Assembly: GCF_003095395.1 (NCBI RefSeq)
Contig: NZ_QEIJ01000005.1
Coordinates: 186,001 to 250,000 of the forward strand
Length of the DNA: 64,000 nt
Source of the DNA: Microbacterium sp. Gd 4-13
GTDB lineage: Bacteria > Actinomycetota > Actinomycetes > Actinomycetales > Microbacteriaceae
Reading direction: 5' to 3'
A program made the translations under genes and the position numbers. The notes beneath the pieces are model-generated. The model was not told where the DNA came from and did not search any database. It saw nothing but the letters and a program-made list of their open reading frames with translations. Below are positions 60,962 through 64,000 of the stretch, piece by piece; the stretch's first letter is position 1; the number at the start of each line of letters is the position of its first letter.

Positions 60962-61783
60962 TCAGAACCCGGTATGGGAAAGGGCGAGCGCCCCACCGTC
61001 GACGGCGAGGATCGTCCCCGTGACGAACGACGATGCCGGCGCGACGAGGAAGAGCATGGGCCCCTGGACCTCGGCCATGGTCCCCATCCGCGCGAGGGGG
61101 ATGGTCCCCGCCCACATCGCCTCCGCCTCGGGGGTGATCTCGGTCTTGCCGTCGCCGATGCGCGTGCCCTTGAACGGACCGGGTGCGATCGCGTTCACAC
61201 GGATCCCGTGCGGCGCCAGTTCGAGCGCGAGCTGGCGGACGAGGTTGAGGATGGCCGCCTTGGTGGTGACGTAGGCGTAGGAGACCATCGGGTCGGTCCG
61301 CAGCCCCGCCGTCGAGGCGGTGACGAGGATGCGTCCGCCCGGCTCGAGCACCCGCGACGCCGCGCGGAGCGTCTCGAACGTGCCGGTGAGGTTGGTCGCG
61401 ACGACCTCGTCCCACTCGGCGTTGGTGTAGTCCGCGATGCGGCCGTCGCCGAGGTAGCTCGCCCCGCCGGAGATCCCCGCGTTCGCGACGACCACCGTGG
61501 GACGACCGACTTCGGCCGTGATCCGCTCGAACACGGCATCGACAGCGCCGCGCGCGGCGACATCGACGGCGTATCCGTGGGCCTTGCCTCCCGCCGAGAC
61601 GATCCCCGCGGCGACATCGGCCACTCGCCCCTCGCTCCGTCCGAGGACGACGACGGTGGCCCCGGCGGCGGCGTACATCTCTGCCGCCGCCTGTCCGATC
61701 CCGCTGGAGGCACCCGTCACGACGACGATGTCCGCGCTCAGGTCGAGCAGCGCCGACAGGTCGGCTGAGGTGGTGGTACTCAT
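60962..61783 (-). CDS. Short-chain dehydrogenase of the sugar operon (first)
   Basis: The product has 273 residues as a classical SDR: IVVVTGASSGIGQAAAEM, VVVLGRSEGRVADV, VANAGISGG, LVTASTAGLRTDPMVSYAYVTTKAAI with the Ser-Tyr-Lys triad, and a C-terminal FVTGTILAVDGGALALS. VLGRSE (Arg after beta-2) is compatible with NADP. It begins 13 nt after the solute-binding protein gene, so it is in the transporter transcript. The two SDRs of the operon are only distantly alike, so they probably act on different intermediates. Confidence 0.85.
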   Translation of the reverse strand: MSTTTSADLSALLDLSADIVVVTGASSGIGQAAAEMYAAAGATVVVLGRSEGRVADVAAGIVSAGGKAHGYAVDVAARGAVDAVFERITAEVGRPTVVVANAGISGGASYLGDGRIADYTNAEWDEVVATNLTGTFETLRAASRVLEPGGRILVTASTAGLRTDPMVSYAYVTTKAAILNLVRQLALELAPHGIRVNAIAPGPFKGTRIGDGKTEITPEAEAMWAGTIPLARMGTMAEVQGPMLFLVAPASSFVTGTILAVDGGALALSHTGF

Positions 61784-61796
61784 CGTCCGGCCCGGA

Positions 61797-62825
61797 TCAG
61801 AGCGTGGGCTCGTAGGAGGCGACGTTGCTGCGGTCGATCAGCTCGCCCTCCAACGGGATGTAGTTCTCGTCGGGCAGCGTCGCCGAGTCGCGGTACTCGT
61901 TCATGAGGACGATCATGTCGTCGACGACCCTGACCCAGTCCTGCGCGACGGACGCGTACATCGGGCCGTCCTTGGCGATCTCGACCGCGGTCTCGCCGAG
62001 GGCGTCGACTCCGGTGACGAAGATGTCGTTGCGGCCGGCCTCGGTGATGGCACGTGCCGCGCCGAGGGCTGCGTCATCCCAACCGACCCAGACGCCGTCC
62101 AGTCCTTCGGGGTTCGCCTGCAGGTAGTCGGTGACGAAGTTCAGCGCCTCGGTGCGACCGGTTCCCGGGTCCAGCGCCTGCTTCATGTCGCCACCGGCGA
62201 TGATCGCTCCGGCTCCCTCGAGCTTGTCCAGGGCCAGGTTCGACCGGGTCTGAATGCCGATGTGCGGATCGTGCCCGATCACCATGACGTTCTTTCCCTC
62301 GAGGCCGCCCATGGCCTCTTCGAGCGCACCTACCGTCAGGTCCGCGGTCACCTCCTGGCTGAAGGTGATGTCCACGACGAAGTCGTCATTGGGCTCGACA
62401 CCGCCGTCGATCGAGAAGATCGGGATTCCCGCCTCTTGCGCGGCCTGGACGAGCGGGGCGATCTGGCGGGGGTCGGGGAATCCGGCGAGGATGGCGTCAG
62501 CGCCCTGCTGGATGGCGGTCTGCACGTCGCTGTTGATCTTGTCGTAGTCGAACGCGCTGGTGTAGAGCGTGACTTCCCAGTTCTCCTGCGCGTTGCCCTT
62601 CTCGACGAATTCGTCCAGGGTCAGCTTTCCGCCCGGCGTGGCATAGCCGGCGGTGAATGCCGCGACCTTGAAGACGCCGTCGTCTCCGAGCCCGTCGGTC
62701 TTGCCCTCGGCGCTCGTTCCGCCGCCCGTGGTTCCGGTGGTCACCGAGCACCCGGCAAGAGCGACCGCGGCGGTCAGGGCGACCGCGACCGTGGTGAGGC
62801 GGCGCCTCGTAGTTACATTGCGCAT
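61797..62825 (-). CDS. Sugar ABC transporter substrate-binding lipoprotein
   Basis: The product has 342 residues with a signal peptide and lipobox (VALAGCSV, Cys at about 26), followed by a Gly/Thr linker. The mature protein has the two-lobe ribose-binding-protein-like fold: LYTSAFDYDKINSDVQTAIQQGADAILAG, PIFSIDGGVEPND, NVMVIGHDPHIG, WVGWDDAALGAARAI, FVTGVDALGETAVEI. It would bind a sugar or polyol outside the cell. It is separated from the permease gene by a GC-rich hairpin. Confidence 0.9.
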   Translation of the reverse strand: MRNVTTRRRLTTVAVALTAAVALAGCSVTTGTTGGGTSAEGKTDGLGDDGVFKVAAFTAGYATPGGKLTLDEFVEKGNAQENWEVTLYTSAFDYDKINSDVQTAIQQGADAILAGFPDPRQIAPLVQAAQEAGIPIFSIDGGVEPNDDFVVDITFSQEVTADLTVGALEEAMGGLEGKNVMVIGHDPHIGIQTRSNLALDKLEGAGAIIAGGDMKQALDPGTGRTEALNFVTDYLQANPEGLDGVWVGWDDAALGAARAITEAGRNDIFVTGVDALGETAVEIAKDGPMYASVAQDWVRVVDDMIVLMNEYRDSATLPDENYIPLEGELIDRSNVASYEPTL

Positions 62826-62868
62826 GAGCGAACTCCTTTGTCGTGTTTCATACTGCGAATGGTGTGAT

Positions 62869-62889
62869 CGCCGGGGCGGCGCCCCGGCG
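62869..62889 (-). terminator. Hairpin between permease and binding-protein genes
   Basis: CGCCGGGGC (62869-62877) pairs perfectly with GCCCCGGCG (62881-62889) around GGC. It lies between the permease stop and the binding-protein start on the minus strand. It may stabilise or separately regulate the binding-protein message. Confidence 0.6.
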
Positions 62890-62921
62890 GGAGGGGGTGT
62901 CTTGAGGGCGGCGCGGCCGCG

Positions 62922-63905
62922 CTAGGCGTTCTTCTGCTTCAGCCCCGACAGCAGGACCGCGGCAATGATGATCACGCCGATGAGCACCTGCTGGATGTAG
63001 GTGTTCACGCCGATGATGTTGAGTCCGTTCTGGACGACGCCGATGATCGCGACGCCCACGATGGTTCCGCCGATGTTCGCCTGCCCCGATCGCAGCAGGG
63101 TCATACCGAGGAACACGGCGGCGACGGCGAACATCATCAGGTCGTTCGCGCTCGACGAGCCGGCGCTGCCCAGGCGACTGACCAGCACGATGCCGCCCAG
63201 CCCCGAGAGGAAGCCCGCGACGGTGAACGCGAGGAAACGCGTGGAGCGTACGCTCACGCCCGACAGTCGCGCGACCTCGGCATTGCCGCCGATTGCGTAC
63301 CAGCGCCGCCCGATCGTCGTGAAGCGCAGAACCGCCCAGGCGACCACGGCGATGATGATCGCGTAGACGACCGGCAACGGAATACCGTTCACGCGCGCCT
63401 GCCCGAGGAAGCCGAACTCTTCCGGCCAGCCGTACAGGGTCGTCCCCCCTGTGACGATGAGGGCGAGCCCGCCGACGGTGGTCATGGTCGCCAGGGTCGC
63501 CACGAACGCCGACAGGTTGAGATAGGCGACGAGGATGCCGTTGATCACGCCGACGAGCGTGCCCACGACCATGGCCAAGACGATGGCCACCGGGACGGGC
63601 ACCCCGGCGATCATGAGGGCGGCGGCGGACGCACCGGAGAGCGTGGCCGTCGTTCCCACCGAGAGGTCGAAGTCTCCGACCACCATGACGAAGGTCTGCG
63701 CAACCGCGATGATCGTCAGGATCGCGACCTGGTTGAGGATGTTCGTCATGTTGCCCGCGGTGAGGAACACCCCGTTGCCGGCGACGGTGAATACGGCGAC
63801 GAGCACGACGAGGGCGATGACCGTGCTCCCCTGCCACACCCACTGCAAGCGCGGGGAGCGGTCGGGTTCCACTGCGGCGATCGTGAGGGTATCTGTCTGC
63901 GCCAT
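62922..63905 (-). CDS. Sugar ABC transporter permease (RbsC-like)
   Basis: The product has 327 residues with about ten membrane helices. The FDLSVGTTATLSGASAAALM segment and GTTLYGWPEEFGFLGQARVNGIPLPV loop are typical of the ribose-type (CUT2) permease family. Also present are GIVLVSRLGSAGSSSANDLMM and FLGMTLLRSGQANIGGTIVGVAIIGVVQNGLNIIGVN. ATG 63905 has AAGGGA about 9 nt upstream. It starts one base after the upstream ATPase gene stop (63907). Confidence 0.9.
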   Translation of the reverse strand: MAQTDTLTIAAVEPDRSPRLQWVWQGSTVIALVVLVAVFTVAGNGVFLTAGNMTNILNQVAILTIIAVAQTFVMVVGDFDLSVGTTATLSGASAAALMIAGVPVPVAIVLAMVVGTLVGVINGILVAYLNLSAFVATLATMTTVGGLALIVTGGTTLYGWPEEFGFLGQARVNGIPLPVVYAIIIAVVAWAVLRFTTIGRRWYAIGGNAEVARLSGVSVRSTRFLAFTVAGFLSGLGGIVLVSRLGSAGSSSANDLMMFAVAAVFLGMTLLRSGQANIGGTIVGVAIIGVVQNGLNIIGVNTYIQQVLIGVIIIAAVLLSGLKQKNA

Positions 63906-63906
63906 G

Positions 63907-64000
63907 TCAGGCGTCCCTTCCATATGCATAAGTGAGGATGAGCTCATCGTCGGCGCCGTCTGCATCGACTTCGCCGGAGATGCGGCCCTCGTGCATCACG
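63907..64000 (-). CDS. Sugar ABC transporter ATP-binding protein, 3' end only
   Basis: Only the last 30 codons are in the window: VMHEGRISGEVDADGADDEL, then a C-terminal helix ending AYGRDA, then a TGA stop at 63909-63907. This is the usual C-terminus of RbsA-type double ATPases (MxxGRIxGE...ExxxxxAxG). The position directly before the permease gene supports it. The start lies beyond the window end. Confidence 0.75.
   Translation of the reverse strand, partial: VMHEGRISGEVDADGADDELILTYAYGRDA

Overview
The window is high-GC DNA, densely packed and almost entirely coding, from an actinobacterium that fits Microbacteriaceae and probably Microbacterium (an inference). The supporting signs are F420 genes, the coproporphyrin-type heme route with HemQ, a Holin-X/YtxH/DUF3618 trio, many probable leaderless genes, and a strongly over-represented GGATGCTGC/GCAGCATCC word. 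I see no rRNA, tRNA, CRISPR array, insertion sequence or prophage.

Layout. 1-7.6 kb: the end of a D,D-carboxypeptidase gene, a J-domain protein, a three-gene operon (3-hydroxyisobutyryl-CoA hydrolase, LssY-domain protein, membrane protein), and an ABC exporter pair whose ATPase has a Pro/Glu repeat tail. 7.6-14.4 kb: a coenzyme F420 locus with fbiC, a Baeyer-Villiger-type monooxygenase and F420-dependent glucose-6-phosphate dehydrogenase as an overlapping operon, then fbiD/cofC facing cofD/fbiA. 14.5-24.7 kb: heme biosynthesis (hemQ-C-D-B-L and hemE-hemY on the minus strand, hemA divergent), interrupted by three small envelope-protein genes; no ferrochelatase gene is present. 24.9-29.6 kb: an AfsR/SARP-like regulator tail-to-tail with a DrrAB-type drug exporter whose ATPase gene carries a 1-nt frameshift. 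29.8-45.9 kb: housekeeping and miscellaneous genes (HhH-GPD protein, glycyl-tRNA synthetase, menC, SDR, GNAT, two membrane efflux systems, a stand-alone condensation-domain protein, UbiB-like kinase, homocysteine methyltransferase, Mn-riboswitch-controlled mntP, ene-reductase). 45.9-57.6 kb: an MFS gene and a complete 4-hydroxybenzoate/protocatechuate pathway (pobA, pcaHGBDCIJF) with an IclR regulator and two matching 17-bp palindromic operators. 57.7-64 kb: a minus-strand sugar-type ABC importer operon (rbsABC-like) with two SDR dehydrogenases, a TIM-barrel epimerase and an aldehyde dehydrogenase.

The most unusual observation is fbiC. Its CofG half is intact, but its CofH half has lost the whole radical-SAM cysteine cluster without any frameshift. 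Dedicated F420 genes (fgd, cofC, cofD) surround it, so FO must be made with another CofH, or this half has become a pseudoenzyme or taken a new role. Other points of interest are families of intergenic inverted repeats at gene ends that share sequence between distant loci, and a uniform hexamer-N6-start arrangement in front of at least 14 genes.
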